Positions 8,530-17,258 of a DNA stretch of 46,973 nt are shown here, piece by piece. Below the pieces are notes generated by a model, which saw nothing but the letters and a program-made list of their open reading frames with translations, ran no database searches and was not told where the DNA came from. The DNA is taken from NCBI GenBank assembly GCA_938035945.1, contig CALHOU010000173.1, positions 1 to 46,973 on the forward strand, written 5' to 3'. This DNA comes from an uncultured Granulosicoccaceae bacterium. Its GTDB lineage: Bacteria > Pseudomonadota > Gammaproteobacteria > Granulosicoccales > Granulosicoccaceae. Every line of letters begins with the position of its first letter. Position 1 is the first letter of the stretch. The translations under genes were made by a program, and so were the position numbers.

Positions 8530-9819
8530 TCATTTTACAAACCCAAACAGCTGAGGCAAGTACAGTGTGAATTGCGGTACAACGATAAGCAAAAATAGTA
8601 AAGCGAAAAGTGCTAACAGATACGGCAACATAGCCACAGCCACTTTTTCTAACCTAACATTGGCAATCGCACCAGCGGTAAAAAACGCCACCCCTACTGG
8701 TGGAGTAACCGAACCAATCAAGAAACCTACCACAACGACTAATGCAGCTTGCACATCCGGGTATCCGGCCTTGACCATTACATCGACAAGCACTGGCCCC
8801 ACAACAATAATATTGGCCGCCGAATCCATCACCATGCCCAGCAAACAAATAAATAGCACCAGTACCAAAATAAAAAGCAATGGGCTATGCGTATAACTTA
8901 ATAACCAAGTCTCGAGATCGCTGATCGCACCGAGCGAAGTTAGTAGCCAACTAAAAGGACCAGACGCTGCAATAATGATAAAAACCATCGCAGAATTTCG
9001 AAACGCCCGAATAAATGCGCCTTTACAGTTTTCCCATGTAATCGTTCTGTACACAAACAAGCCAACAAACAATGCAATGGTCGCAGTAAGCGCACCGGCT
9101 TCAACAACACCTGCAATTCCAAATACGACAGACCCCACTAATACAATTGGAATCAATAAGGCAAAAGAAGATTTATATAAAGACGTTGCCAGCGCTTTGA
9201 AACTAAACGCTTCATCGCTACGTTCAAAGTTATTTCGTTTGGCAATAATGTAATTGATCACCATCAACAACAAACCAATCATTAAACCCGGCACAATTCC
9301 AGCAGCAAACAAAGCACCAACAGAAATACCCCCAGCATTAGCCAATACAATCATCATAATTGAAGGTGGGATAATGCCACCGATGGTGGAGCTTACGGCG
9401 GTAATAGCAGCGGCAAAGGCGCCAGGATATCCTGCTCGCTTCATCGCTGGTATCATCAGCGAGCCAACGGTTGCTGTATCAGCTACTACCGAGCCATTCA
9501 TACCAGCAAAGAACATAGAAACCAAGACGTTCGCTTGCGCCATACTCCCGCGCATGCGCCCTATCATGCGTTGACTCAATTCAACCAACCTATCGGTGAT
9601 GGTTGCGCTCGTCATCAACTCCCCTGTCAACATAAAGAAAGGGATGGCCGTTAATGGCACCGCGTCTATCGCGCTAAACATTTGACTGGGAATGAGAATC
9701 ATCGGAGCCGCATCCGTGATCAAAATATAGACCACCGGAATTAATATTAGAGTGAAACCCACCGGCGCTCCTAGCAAGATGAGTAAAACTAAAACAACCA
9801 GAAGAAACACGCTTTCCAT
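8530..9819 (-). CDS. TRAP transporter large permease (DctM family)
   Basis: A 429-residue, highly hydrophobic DctM-type protein that couples substrate uptake to the sodium gradient. Conserved stretches are visible: PLTAIPFFMLTGELM near residues 54-68, FAGMNGSVVADTATVGSLMIP near 104-124, GGIIPPSIMMIV near 147-158, and GSVTPPVGVAFF near the C-terminus. It is transcribed after dctP, with a terminator-like hairpin in between, and before dctQ. The substrate cannot be read from the permease. Most DctP-type systems carry organic acids. Confidence 0.9.
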   Translation of the reverse strand: MESVFLLVVLVLLILLGAPVGFTLILIPVVYILITDAAPMILIPSQMFSAIDAVPLTAIPFFMLTGELMTSATITDRLVELSQRMIGRMRGSMAQANVLVSMFFAGMNGSVVADTATVGSLMIPAMKRAGYPGAFAAAITAVSSTIGGIIPPSIMMIVLANAGGISVGALFAAGIVPGLMIGLLLMVINYIIAKRNNFERSDEAFSFKALATSLYKSSFALLIPIVLVGSVVFGIAGVVEAGALTATIALFVGLFVYRTITWENCKGAFIRAFRNSAMVFIIIAASGPFSWLLTSLGAISDLETWLLSYTHSPLLFILVLVLFICLLGMVMDSAANIIVVGPVLVDVMVKAGYPDVQAALVVVVGFLIGSVTPPVGVAFFTAGAIANVRLEKVAVAMLPYLLALFALLFLLIVVPQFTLYLPQLFGFVK

Positions 9820-9886
9820 TATAAGTAGTTACCCGAGTGTAAGGCGATGACTAAGCAGCTTGTGGCAGAGAATAAGGGCACCAGAA

Positions 9887-9918
9887 ATAAAAATGGCGCA
9901 ATATACTATCGCGCCATT
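9887..9918 (-). terminator. Terminator/attenuator between dctP and dctM
   Basis: On the minus strand AATGGCGC, an 11-nt loop, then GCGCCATT form a perfect 8-bp stem (9892-9918), followed by TTTATTTC to give a U-rich tail. It is 26 bases after the dctP stop and before dctM, so it is positioned to make binding-protein mRNA in excess of permease mRNA, like the hairpins after mtlE and oppA. Confidence 0.78.
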
Positions 9919-9944
9919 ATTAATACTACCAACTTCTTATACGT

Positions 9945-10985
9945 TTACAAAGCGCCCGCCTCTTTTAACTGAGCGATAAAATCCGTCATGCCTTGCTCTT
10001 CTAATACTCGTTCAGCCGTTGCTGGATCAAACGAACCTTTTGCATTCAACCAAGCGTCGATCGCGCCGGCCCGCCAGAGCTTCATTTCTTCTTCTGTAGG
10101 TACATACCATTCTTCTATCTCAGCTTTAATGGCGTCTTCACCAGCTTTAACCCAAGCACGGTCTAGTTCTTGAACGTGTTTGCCAAACGCCGTAGCAGCT
10201 GTGTGTAACCAGCCTCGCTCTTCATCACTAAGGGCATCGTATTGACGCTTGTCGATCGACAACTGATTGCCAGACCACGACCCACCGATCTCAGTAAAAT
10301 ACTTCGCAACTTCATGCAGCTTAGCAACATGCTGCCAGGGTGTTGCAACGTACTGGCCAGACACAACACCAGTTTGTAGGCCTTGGTACAATTGGGCCCA
10401 ATCATAAGGTACTGGCACCGCACCCCAGTTCTTAATCAAGGTGTATTCAATTGGACTTTTAGTGACACGCCATTTGATGCCTTTCATATCCGCTGGCGTA
10501 TGAACTGGACCGCTTGCATTACCCAGCTGCCGAAAACCACCACTCGAATAAACAGTTAGACAAACGTGGCCTGCTTCCTCAGCGGCGATATCACATTGCT
10601 TTTTCGCCAACCATTCAGAAGAAATTCTATCTGCGTCTTCGATACTCTTAAATATATAGGGCAAATCAAACACCGACAGCGCCGTACCAAAATTGCCAAA
10701 GTTGGCGGTAGAACTCGTCCACAATGAGATAAGTCCTTGATTGGCTTGTTCGCCACAGGTTTGCTCACTGCATAGAGACTTACGATAATGCGGCTCGATT
10801 GTGAGTTTGCCACCAGATGCTTCTGCCAACGTGGGGATCAAAGCTTGATCAATGGCATCGCCAATAGGCATTCCAATGAAACCAACTGTCCCAAGTTTTA
10901 ATACTTTTTCTGCATTCGCAGCTTGAGTGACGCACATGAGTGCAGCACTGGCAGCTAATACTTTAAAAAAAACTTTTCTTTTCAT
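9945..10985 (-). CDS. TRAP transporter periplasmic binding protein (DctP family)
   Basis: A 346-residue DctP-type binding protein. An upstream in-frame ATG exists at 11006, but the start at 10985 is preferred: GAGGAGAG lies just before it and the signal peptide then begins MKRKVFFKVLAASAAL with cleavage after AANA (residue 25). The DctP pattern is visible: LPYIFKSIEDADRI, then GFRQLGNASGPVHTPADMKG, where the family's conserved Arg sits before the ligand-contacting GxRqxxN stretch, and GVVSGQYVATPW. First gene of the TRAP operon. It is divergent from a MocR regulator, which is the natural candidate controller. Ligand unknown. Confidence 0.88.
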   Translation of the reverse strand: MKRKVFFKVLAASAALMCVTQAANAEKVLKLGTVGFIGMPIGDAIDQALIPTLAEASGGKLTIEPHYRKSLCSEQTCGEQANQGLISLWTSSTANFGNFGTALSVFDLPYIFKSIEDADRISSEWLAKKQCDIAAEEAGHVCLTVYSSGGFRQLGNASGPVHTPADMKGIKWRVTKSPIEYTLIKNWGAVPVPYDWAQLYQGLQTGVVSGQYVATPWQHVAKLHEVAKYFTEIGGSWSGNQLSIDKRQYDALSDEERGWLHTAATAFGKHVQELDRAWVKAGEDAIKAEIEEWYVPTEEEMKLWRAGAIDAWLNAKGSFDPATAERVLEEQGMTDFIAQLKEAGAL

Positions 10986-11063
10986 AAGCTTACTCTCCTC
11001 GTTCATTCAGCACAGGCCAATTGGCACCAGAAGATCTTTTCACACTAAGCAGCCTTATTAAAG

Positions 11064-11110
11064 TGACAGTTAAATCAAAATTACGGGACAGACCTGCAAA
11101 TAAATGACAG
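11064..11110. promoter_or_regulatory. Candidate operator: three ACAG direct repeats between TRAP operon and MocR gene
   Basis: TGACAG at 11064-11069, GGACAG at 11086-11091 and TGACAG at 11105-11110 lie in the same orientation, spaced 22 and 19 bases, in the 194-base divergent gap. MocR/GntR regulators typically bind spaced direct repeats between their own gene and their target. The match is short, so this is a suggestion only. Confidence 0.3.
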
Positions 11111-11179
11111 AATCATCTGAACGATTGGATAAGCGGGTGCTAAGCACGCGCACTTCGATCAACAGCGCTAGGACAACTT

Positions 11180-12652
11180 TTGACTAATAGAACGGCACAA
11201 ACCAAATTTAGCCTACCGCAAAATTCGAATTTAGGCTTGCGAGACCAGATATGCGAAATGGTTAGTGCGGCAATAACCACTCGTGTACTCTCGCCAGACA
11301 AACGCCTCCCGTCTTGCCGCGAAATGGCAGAACAACTTGGTGTTTCAAGAAATACTGTATTTGCAGCTTATGGTCGCCTTATTGATCTAGGCCTTGTTGT
11401 TGCGCGAGATCGGTCCGGTTATTATGTTAATCCTTTAGTTGACCAAACAAATCGTACTGGCACTGATCCCATTGTGCCGATACGATCGAGCTCTGAATCG
11501 CCCGTGCAATTTGAATCGCTCGGTCTAGTGCCAGTCGAAAACCCTTTAAATTGGACCAGTTTTCCCTACCCATTTATCTATAACCAGATCGACCCCGAAC
11601 TGTTTCCTGTAGACGGTTGGCGAGAATGTACCCGGCTAGCGTTGAGCACTACGCAAATGCCAGCCTGGCGCGACGACTCCGTGGAAAGTGATAGTCAGCA
11701 ACTTGCACAGCAACTACGCCAACGACTATTAAGCTCACGTGGAATTTATGCTAACGAAGATGAGATTCTTATAACACTTGGTGCACAAAACGCACTGTTT
11801 ATAATTGGTGCCACGTTTGCACATAAGAATAAACCGATTGCCATCGAAGACCCTGGGTTTTTCGGTGCACGAAACGCGTTTAACCTAACCGGTAACCGTA
11901 TAATCGGCGTGCCGACTGATCACGACGGACTAATGGTTGACGCTATACCTACCGGCTGCCAATTAGTATTTACAACACCGAGCCATCAATTTCCGACTAT
12001 GGTGACCATGTCCCAAGACCGACGGAAGCGACTGCTTAAATCTGCGCAGACAAACAACTTCCTCATTATTGAAGACGACTACGAAGCAGAGATGAATTAC
12101 TTCAACATGCACACGCAATCGCTGCGTTCACAAGATCATAATGAGCGAGTCATCTATATTGGAAGCTTGTCGAAAACAGTATCACCCGGTATACGTCTAG
12201 GATTTATGGTGGCACACCGCGACATCATCAAACAGGCCCGAATTGTTAGGGGCGTGATGATGCGACACCCACCGACCATCGTTCAAGAGGTGGTAGCTCT
12301 GTTTTTTAAACTTGGGTATTACGATTCCCACATTCGTAACATCGAAAGACGCTATAAAAAACGTTGGCACAGCATGAACGATTCAATAGCAAAACACCTA
12401 GGTATGCTGCATCGTACGAACTCACGAGGTGGCACATCGTTTTGGTTAACTGGGCCACCGGGCTTTGATGCCACCGAACTCAGTATTAGACTCCGCGCGA
12501 AAGGCGTGTTAATTGATGTTGGAGAAATGTACAGTTTAAATGGAGACAACCGAAGTTTTCGCTTAGGTTTTGCGTTTGTTCCATTAAAAAAGCTCGACGA
12601 GGGTATTCGCCTGATCGCAGAAGAAGTAAAAGTGAGTTTATCAAAGCAGTGA
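11180..12652 (+). CDS. MocR-type (GntR/aminotransferase) transcriptional regulator
   Basis: A 490-residue fusion of an N-terminal GntR winged helix (about residues 15-80: SCREMAEQLGVSRNTVFAAY) with a class I aminotransferase-like domain. The PLP-binding Lys is K332 in YIGSLSKTVSPGIRLGF, preceded by IEDDYEAEMNY. The start at 11180 is TTG with AGGACA upstream; the next ATG (11258) would cut into the DNA-binding domain. MocR proteins sense PLP or amino compounds and regulate adjacent genes. The TRAP operon is divergent from it, 194 bases away, and is the likely target. Whether it also controls the downstream epoxide hydrolase is open. Confidence 0.88.
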   Translation: MTNRTAQTKFSLPQNSNLGLRDQICEMVSAAITTRVLSPDKRLPSCREMAEQLGVSRNTVFAAYGRLIDLGLVVARDRSGYYVNPLVDQTNRTGTDPIVPIRSSSESPVQFESLGLVPVENPLNWTSFPYPFIYNQIDPELFPVDGWRECTRLALSTTQMPAWRDDSVESDSQQLAQQLRQRLLSSRGIYANEDEILITLGAQNALFIIGATFAHKNKPIAIEDPGFFGARNAFNLTGNRIIGVPTDHDGLMVDAIPTGCQLVFTTPSHQFPTMVTMSQDRRKRLLKSAQTNNFLIIEDDYEAEMNYFNMHTQSLRSQDHNERVIYIGSLSKTVSPGIRLGFMVAHRDIIKQARIVRGVMMRHPPTIVQEVVALFFKLGYYDSHIRNIERRYKKRWHSMNDSIAKHLGMLHRTNSRGGTSFWLTGPPGFDATELSIRLRAKGVLIDVGEMYSLNGDNRSFRLGFAFVPLKKLDEGIRLIAEEVKVSLSKQ

Positions 12653-12745
12653 AAATGGCTGTCCCTTTAAAAAGTACAATCTGTCTCTTACCGGAGCGGC
12701 TGATTCGCGTTACATTTTCAAATAATATTTGCCAGTAAATTACCA

Positions 12746-13915
12746 ATGAGCCGTTGCCAACCCTTTTCCGTTGCCATTGCAGACGAAGCCATCAATGCGA
12801 TAACAAAACGCGTGAGTGAGTACCCGTGGCACGAAATGCCAAACGATGGCGGCTGGGAATACGGCACCAATTTGGATTACATGAAAGAGTTTTGCGACTA
12901 CTGGGTCACGCAGTATGATTGGCGTAAAGCAGAAGCCAAAATAAATCAATTCTCCCAATTCAAAGCGAAAGTAGGCGGTATCGATCTGCACTTTATTCAT
13001 GAAAGAGGCAGTGGACCCAATCCCAAACCTCTCATCTTGAGTCACGGTTGGCCTGGCACAATTGTCGAATTCTTGGACTTTATTGATCTGCTTGCACACC
13101 CTGAAAAACATGGCGGCAATATAGAAGATGCGTTTGATGTTGTAGCGCCCTCCTTGCCGGGCTTTGGATTCTCTGGTCGCCCACCTCGCCCTTACGGCCC
13201 AAGAAAAATGGCGGACATATTTAACAGCCTAATGACAGATGTGCTTCAGTACGATACCTATATGGCTCAGGGTGGCGATTGGGGCGGCGCGATTTCAAGC
13301 TGGCTTGGGTACGACCACGCGCAAGCGTGCAAAGCCATTCACATAAATATTCTTACCATGAGGCACAAGGACGGCCCACAAACCAAAGATGAAATCGCAT
13401 GGGCAAAACAGTTTGACGAGGACCAAATAATTCAAGATGGCTATCGCACACAACAAGCCACAAAACCCCAAACCTTAAGCTACGCCATGATGGATAGCCC
13501 AGTTGGAATTGCCGCTTGGATACTTGAAAAAATGCATGGTTGGTCTGATATCAGCGACAACAATGTTGAGAGCGTTTATAGCAAAGACCAACTGCTTACT
13601 AATATCATGGTGTATATCACCACGAAGACTTTCAACACCGCATCTTGGATTTATTACGGTCGACGCGAAGAAGGCGGTAGAATCTTATCGCCAGACGGAT
13701 TGCGCGTTGAAGTACCAACCGCTTGTGCTGTATTCCCTAAAGAATTACTTGCTTGGCCGCCACGTAGTTACGCTGAACGCATTTACAACATCACACAATG
13801 GACTGAGATGCCCAGAGGCGGTCACTTTGCCGCTATGGAACAACCTGACTTGTTAATTCAAGACATTCGTGCATTTGCTCAAAGTCTTGAATGGCCTAAT
13901 ATATTGGCCGTGTGA
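12746..13915 (+). CDS. Epoxide hydrolase, EHN-domain alpha/beta hydrolase
   Basis: A 389-residue protein of the microsomal-type epoxide hydrolase family. The N-terminal EHN lid domain occupies about residues 1-110. The alpha/beta-hydrolase core starts at LILSHGWPGT (oxyanion loop HGWP). The nucleophile is D178 in QGGDWGG, the acid E333 in VFPKELL, and the base H360 in PRGGHFAAMEQP. The E-to-H spacing of 27 equals that of mammalian mEH (Glu404/His431). It converts epoxides to diols by a covalent alkyl-enzyme. It is 93 bases after the MocR gene, with no clear Shine-Dalgarno sequence. The natural substrate is unknown. Confidence 0.88.
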   Translation: MSRCQPFSVAIADEAINAITKRVSEYPWHEMPNDGGWEYGTNLDYMKEFCDYWVTQYDWRKAEAKINQFSQFKAKVGGIDLHFIHERGSGPNPKPLILSHGWPGTIVEFLDFIDLLAHPEKHGGNIEDAFDVVAPSLPGFGFSGRPPRPYGPRKMADIFNSLMTDVLQYDTYMAQGGDWGGAISSWLGYDHAQACKAIHINILTMRHKDGPQTKDEIAWAKQFDEDQIIQDGYRTQQATKPQTLSYAMMDSPVGIAAWILEKMHGWSDISDNNVESVYSKDQLLTNIMVYITTKTFNTASWIYYGRREEGGRILSPDGLRVEVPTACAVFPKELLAWPPRSYAERIYNITQWTEMPRGGHFAAMEQPDLLIQDIRAFAQSLEWPNILAV

Positions 13916-13945
13916 TGTGAGCACAAGACACGGACCAGCCGAAGT

Positions 13946-14539
13946 TCAAACTCGTTTTTTAAATTCAACGCCCTTTATCACTAACCACACTGTTGCGACC
14001 ACAATAAAGGCGCAAAGCATCAGTTTAGAGATATACCCCATCGTCCCTTCTATCATCATGGCATGTGTAACCGTACCAACGACAGTTACACATGCCAGCA
14101 AACGATGAATCGTTCGCCAAACTCGAGCTCGAAGTTTCCGCCTTACCCCAACCAAAAACGCAGTACAAAACACACTCCACATTGCAATCACACCCCAGAT
14201 CGAGAACGGCGTTGCTGACACAAACAACAATGCATCAACAACATCGGGTGGGCTGGTTATCCATAAACCAATCACGTGAAGCACCACAAGTGCAGTAATA
14301 AGAAAACCAATGAGCCGGTGCGTGGAACGATAAACCTTTGGCGACAGACCCGGCAACAGCTTTGCCGCGAGCAAGGGTTGAATCAATAAAAGAGACAAGG
14401 CAACAACACCGCCCAGACCTGCGGCTATATACACCGGTGCACGCCACTCTAACAAAGGGCTCAACAGTGCTATAGCGATGGGTGCGATGCACACACTAAC
14501 GACAAGGCACCAAGTTGCGACAACACACAGCCTACTCAT
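13946..14539 (-). CDS. Ferric-reductase-like heme b transmembrane protein
   Basis: A 197-residue, six-helix membrane protein. Two His pairs with identical 14-residue spacing, H74/H88 (YRSTHRLIGF ... VVLHVIG) and H145/H159 (WRTIHRLLAC ... GTVTHAM), are the expected bis-His ligands for two hemes in the ferric-reductase-like/NOX membrane domain. No FAD or NADPH domain is attached, so it needs a partner or works as a quinone-linked electron carrier. It starts 21 bases after the stop of a Tat-exported intradiol-fold protein, and the two should be co-transcribed. It could be an MsrQ-like electron donor to the exported partner; that is inference. Confidence 0.75.
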   Translation of the reverse strand: MSRLCVVATWCLVVSVCIAPIAIALLSPLLEWRAPVYIAAGLGGVVALSLLLIQPLLAAKLLPGLSPKVYRSTHRLIGFLITALVVLHVIGLWITSPPDVVDALLFVSATPFSIWGVIAMWSVFCTAFLVGVRRKLRARVWRTIHRLLACVTVVGTVTHAMMIEGTMGYISKLMLCAFIVVATVWLVIKGVEFKKRV

Positions 14540-14560
14540 GGGCTTGTGTAGAAATGATTG

Positions 14561-15064
14561 TTAGGCAGGTTGCAAAACGAAATGGGCACTGAGCGTTTTG
14601 TCTTTAGAGCTTGCCATTACAGGTCGTAAAAAGACGGTTTTATATTCTTCACTGTCGTAAGCTAAATGCCCGTGGGCTTGCCCAAATGCTGGCACAATTT
14701 GCGGCATCTCTAGTTTGAATTCACCGTTCTCATCGCTCAGGGTTGCACCATGACTGCGTTGGTCTCGTTCATGGCCTTCCGTGGTGTGGGCCCATATTTG
14801 GATTCGTTGACCAGCCAGTGGCATCCCATCACCTGCACGTCGCACGGTTCCACTCATCCAGAAACCACCTGCGCCAATGCGATCAACAATGGGGGCACCG
14901 GGCAAATAGTTGTTAGAGCCACCTCGCATGGAGCGTGTGGCTTTAAGCGCGTTAGCGTGACTTGGCCGCCACGGGCTGACAAGACCTAGTCCGGCAACCA
15001 CTGTTGATACAGCAACACCCGATGTAGCGACAAATTGGCGACGTTCTTGGTTTACCTTGTTCAC
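14561..15064 (-). CDS. Tat-exported intradiol-dioxygenase-fold protein
   Basis: A 167-residue protein starting with GTG at 15064, behind a well-placed GGAG. The N-terminus is a twin-arginine signal (RRQFVATSG followed by a hydrophobic run) with likely cleavage after HANA near residue 39. The body resembles the beta-sandwich of intradiol ring-cleavage dioxygenases: SGTVRRAGDGMPLAGQRIQIW, then SDENGEFKLEMP and an H-x-H at 131/133 (QAHGHLAY). The Tyr usually found about 13 residues before the HxH is not seen, so a normal Fe(III) dioxygenase site is doubtful. It is paired with the heme membrane protein downstream and divergent from a flavin monooxygenase. Fold assignment moderate, function unknown. 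Confidence 0.65.
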   Translation of the reverse strand: MNKVNQERRQFVATSGVAVSTVVAGLGLVSPWRPSHANALKATRSMRGGSNNYLPGAPIVDRIGAGGFWMSGTVRRAGDGMPLAGQRIQIWAHTTEGHERDQRSHGATLSDENGEFKLEMPQIVPAFGQAHGHLAYDSEEYKTVFLRPVMASSKDKTLSAHFVLQPA

Positions 15065-15285
15065 GATAGTAACTCCAACGGCTCTGTAGCGAAATATTTT
15101 GACAGAACAATAGACGTATTAGTTCCCAAGTATAGCGCTGCGATTTGCCCAGTTGCAATTACGCATATTATTACTTTCCACACAGATAGTCTGGGCGTAG
15201 ACTTTATCCCTCAACGTTAATGAGAATTTAGAAAAAAACCGAATAGAAACCAATCAAATAAACTCCACTTAAAAGAGGTTTACTC

Positions 15286-17100
15286 ATGGCTACAAGTACG
15301 GCAACACAGATTGACCCTGCAAGCGAAAAGTTGAATCATTGGCTCGATCAGTTTTCAAACGCTTTGAAATCAGGCGACTCACAAGCGGCTGCGCAGTTGT
15401 TTGATGAAGACGGTTTCTGGCGCGACTTTGTATCCTTTACGTGGAATCTAAAGACAATGGAAGGTCGGGCAGAAATCACAGATATGCTCGATGCAACGCT
15501 AAACCATGTCAAACCCAGCAATTGGCAGCTTGTGGGCGACGCCAGCGAAGCGGACGGTATTACCGAAGGCTGGTTAAGCTTCGAGACCAGCGTGGCCCAT
15601 GGCGAAGCGCATGTGCGGCTTAACGACAAGGGCTGTTGGACCTTGCTAACAACCATGAAGTCTCTAAAAGGGCATGAGGAAAAGTCCGGACGTACTCGCG
15701 AAGCCGGTGTTGTGCATGGCGCTAATAAAACCCGCAAAACATGGCTCGAATCACGCGCTGAAGAACAAGCCACCTTAGGTTTTGAAACCCAGCCCTATTG
15801 CGTCATTATCGGTGGTGGGCAAGGCGGCATCGGATTAGGTGCTCGGCTGCGCCGATTGGGCGTCCCTACCATTATTATCGAGAAAAACGCCAAAGCGGGC
15901 GATAGTTGGCGTAACCGATACAAATCACTGTGCTTGCACGACCCTGTCTGGTACGACCACCTGCCCTACCTGAAATTCCCTGAGCACTGGCCCGTGTTCG
16001 CACCCAAAGACAAGATTGGAGATTGGCTGGAGATGTACACAAAAGTTATGGAGCTCAATTACTGGTCTTCCACCACCTGCGACGATGCCAGTTACGATGA
16101 GGCCAGCGGCACTTGGACGGTGAATGTTACAAAGGAAGGACAGAAAGTGACTTTGCGTCCAACACAATTGGTGCTCGCGACCGGTATGTCTGCCGTTCCA
16201 AACATTCCTGAATTTGAAGGTATGAGTACGTTCAAAGGCGACATACATCATTCAAGCAAACATCCTGGTGGCGAAGCATACAAAGGAAAAAAATGCATTG
16301 TTATCGGATCCAATAATTCTTCACACGATATTTGCGCAGACCTTTGGGAGAACGGTGCGGATGTAACCATGGTGCAACGCAGTTCAACCCACATTGCTAA
16401 ATCCGATACTTTAATGGACTTAGCATTGGGCGGACTGTACAGCGAAGATGCCTTAGCCAACGGTGTAACCACCGAAATGGCCGACATGATATTCGCATCC
16501 TTACCTTATAAAATTTTACCGGCACTGCAAGTGCCCGTTTACGCACAAATGAAAGAGCGCGATAAAGATCTTTACGATCGCTTGGAAAAAGCGGGCTTTA
16601 TGCTTGATTTTGGTGAGGATGGTTCGGGCTTGTTCTGTAAGTATTTGCGCAGAGGCTCTGGCTATTACATCGATGTTGGTGCATCAGAACTGGTTGCCAA
16701 TGGCGACATAAAATTAAAGTCAGGTGTTGAAGTTAAACGTATCACTGAAAACGGTATTGAATTTAGTGACGGCAGCGAACTCGATGCTGACCTTATTGTT
16801 CTGGCTACCGGTTACGGCTCAATGAATGGTTGGGCTGCACAACTTATTAGTCAAGAGGTGGCAGATAAGGTGGGTAAAGTATGGGGCATGGGATCAGGCA
16901 CTACAAAAGACCCCGGACCGTGGGAAGGCGAATTACGCAATATGTGGAAGCCAACTCAGCAGAACGGGTTGTGGTTCCATGGCGGCAACCTGCATCAGTC
17001 ACGGCACTACTCCCAGTTCTTAAGCTTGCAACTTAAAGCCAGAATGGAAGGCATTGATACACCTGTCTACGCCCTGCAGGAGTCCCACCATAAGGGTTGA
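15286..17100 (+). CDS. NTF2-like/flavin-containing monooxygenase fusion
   Basis: A 604-residue protein. Residues 1 to about 130 look like an NTF2/SnoaL-type domain. The rest is a class B flavin monooxygenase: FAD-binding GGGQGG at 176-181, an FMO/YUCCA-like fingerprint FKGDIHHSSKHPGG, a NADPH-binding GSNNSS at 341-346 (third Gly of the usual motif is Asn) and LATGY near the end. It inserts oxygen into a soft nucleophile or ketone using NADPH and O2. The ATG follows AAAAGAGGTTTACTC. A large hairpin after the stop separates it from hipBA. Substrate unknown. Confidence 0.85.
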   Translation: MATSTATQIDPASEKLNHWLDQFSNALKSGDSQAAAQLFDEDGFWRDFVSFTWNLKTMEGRAEITDMLDATLNHVKPSNWQLVGDASEADGITEGWLSFETSVAHGEAHVRLNDKGCWTLLTTMKSLKGHEEKSGRTREAGVVHGANKTRKTWLESRAEEQATLGFETQPYCVIIGGGQGGIGLGARLRRLGVPTIIIEKNAKAGDSWRNRYKSLCLHDPVWYDHLPYLKFPEHWPVFAPKDKIGDWLEMYTKVMELNYWSSTTCDDASYDEASGTWTVNVTKEGQKVTLRPTQLVLATGMSAVPNIPEFEGMSTFKGDIHHSSKHPGGEAYKGKKCIVIGSNNSSHDICADLWENGADVTMVQRSSTHIAKSDTLMDLALGGLYSEDALANGVTTEMADMIFASLPYKILPALQVPVYAQMKERDKDLYDRLEKAGFMLDFGEDGSGLFCKYLRRGSGYYIDVGASELVANGDIKLKSGVEVKRITENGIEFSDGSELDADLIVLATGYGSMNGWAAQLISQEVADKVGKVWGMGSGTTKDPGPWEGELRNMWKPTQQNGLWFHGGNLHQSRHYSQFLSLQLKARMEGIDTPVYALQESHHKG

Positions 17101-17113
17101 TGCTTGTTCCTTG

Positions 17114-17153
17114 CGTACCGTTAGGCCTGACTAGAATAGTCCCTAACGGTACG
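17114..17153. terminator. 40-bp nested palindrome between monooxygenase gene and hipBA
   Basis: CGTACCGTTAGG (17114-17125) pairs perfectly with CCTAACGGTACG (17142-17153). Inside it GACTA/TAGTC (17129-17141) makes a second stem around GAA. ATTTAAG follows, with no real U-tract. It begins 14 bases after the monooxygenase stop, so a transcription terminator is the simplest reading. Its inner TAGTCCC also resembles the hipB-proximal palindromes, so an extra repressor site is possible. Confidence 0.6.
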
Positions 17154-17184
17154 ATTTAAGCAGCGTTACGCAAATCATCACCAA

Positions 17185-17206
17185 AATAGCCCCTTTCGGG
17201 ACTATT
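17185..17206. promoter_or_regulatory. Candidate HipB operator 1
   Basis: A 22-bp imperfect palindrome, AATAGCCCC-TTTC-GGGACTATT (centre mismatched), located 53-74 bases upstream of hipB. HipB-type Xre repressors bind palindromes in their own promoter; E. coli HipB uses TATCC-N8-GGATA. The shared CCC/GGG core with the second palindrome supports a common protein. Confidence 0.55.
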
Positions 17207-17236
17207 ATGAGCAAATTGGCCCAAACTATGCCATAT

Positions 17237-17254
17237 TAATCCCGAGAGGGATTA
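17237..17254. promoter_or_regulatory. Candidate HipB operator 2
   Basis: TAATCCC-GAGA-GGGATTA is a perfect 7-bp inverted repeat ending 4 bases before the hipB ATG, covering the ribosome-binding region. It contains ATCC-N6-GGAT, close to the E. coli HipB consensus. Occupancy would repress hipBA directly. Confidence 0.65.
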
Positions 17255-17258
17255 TTTT

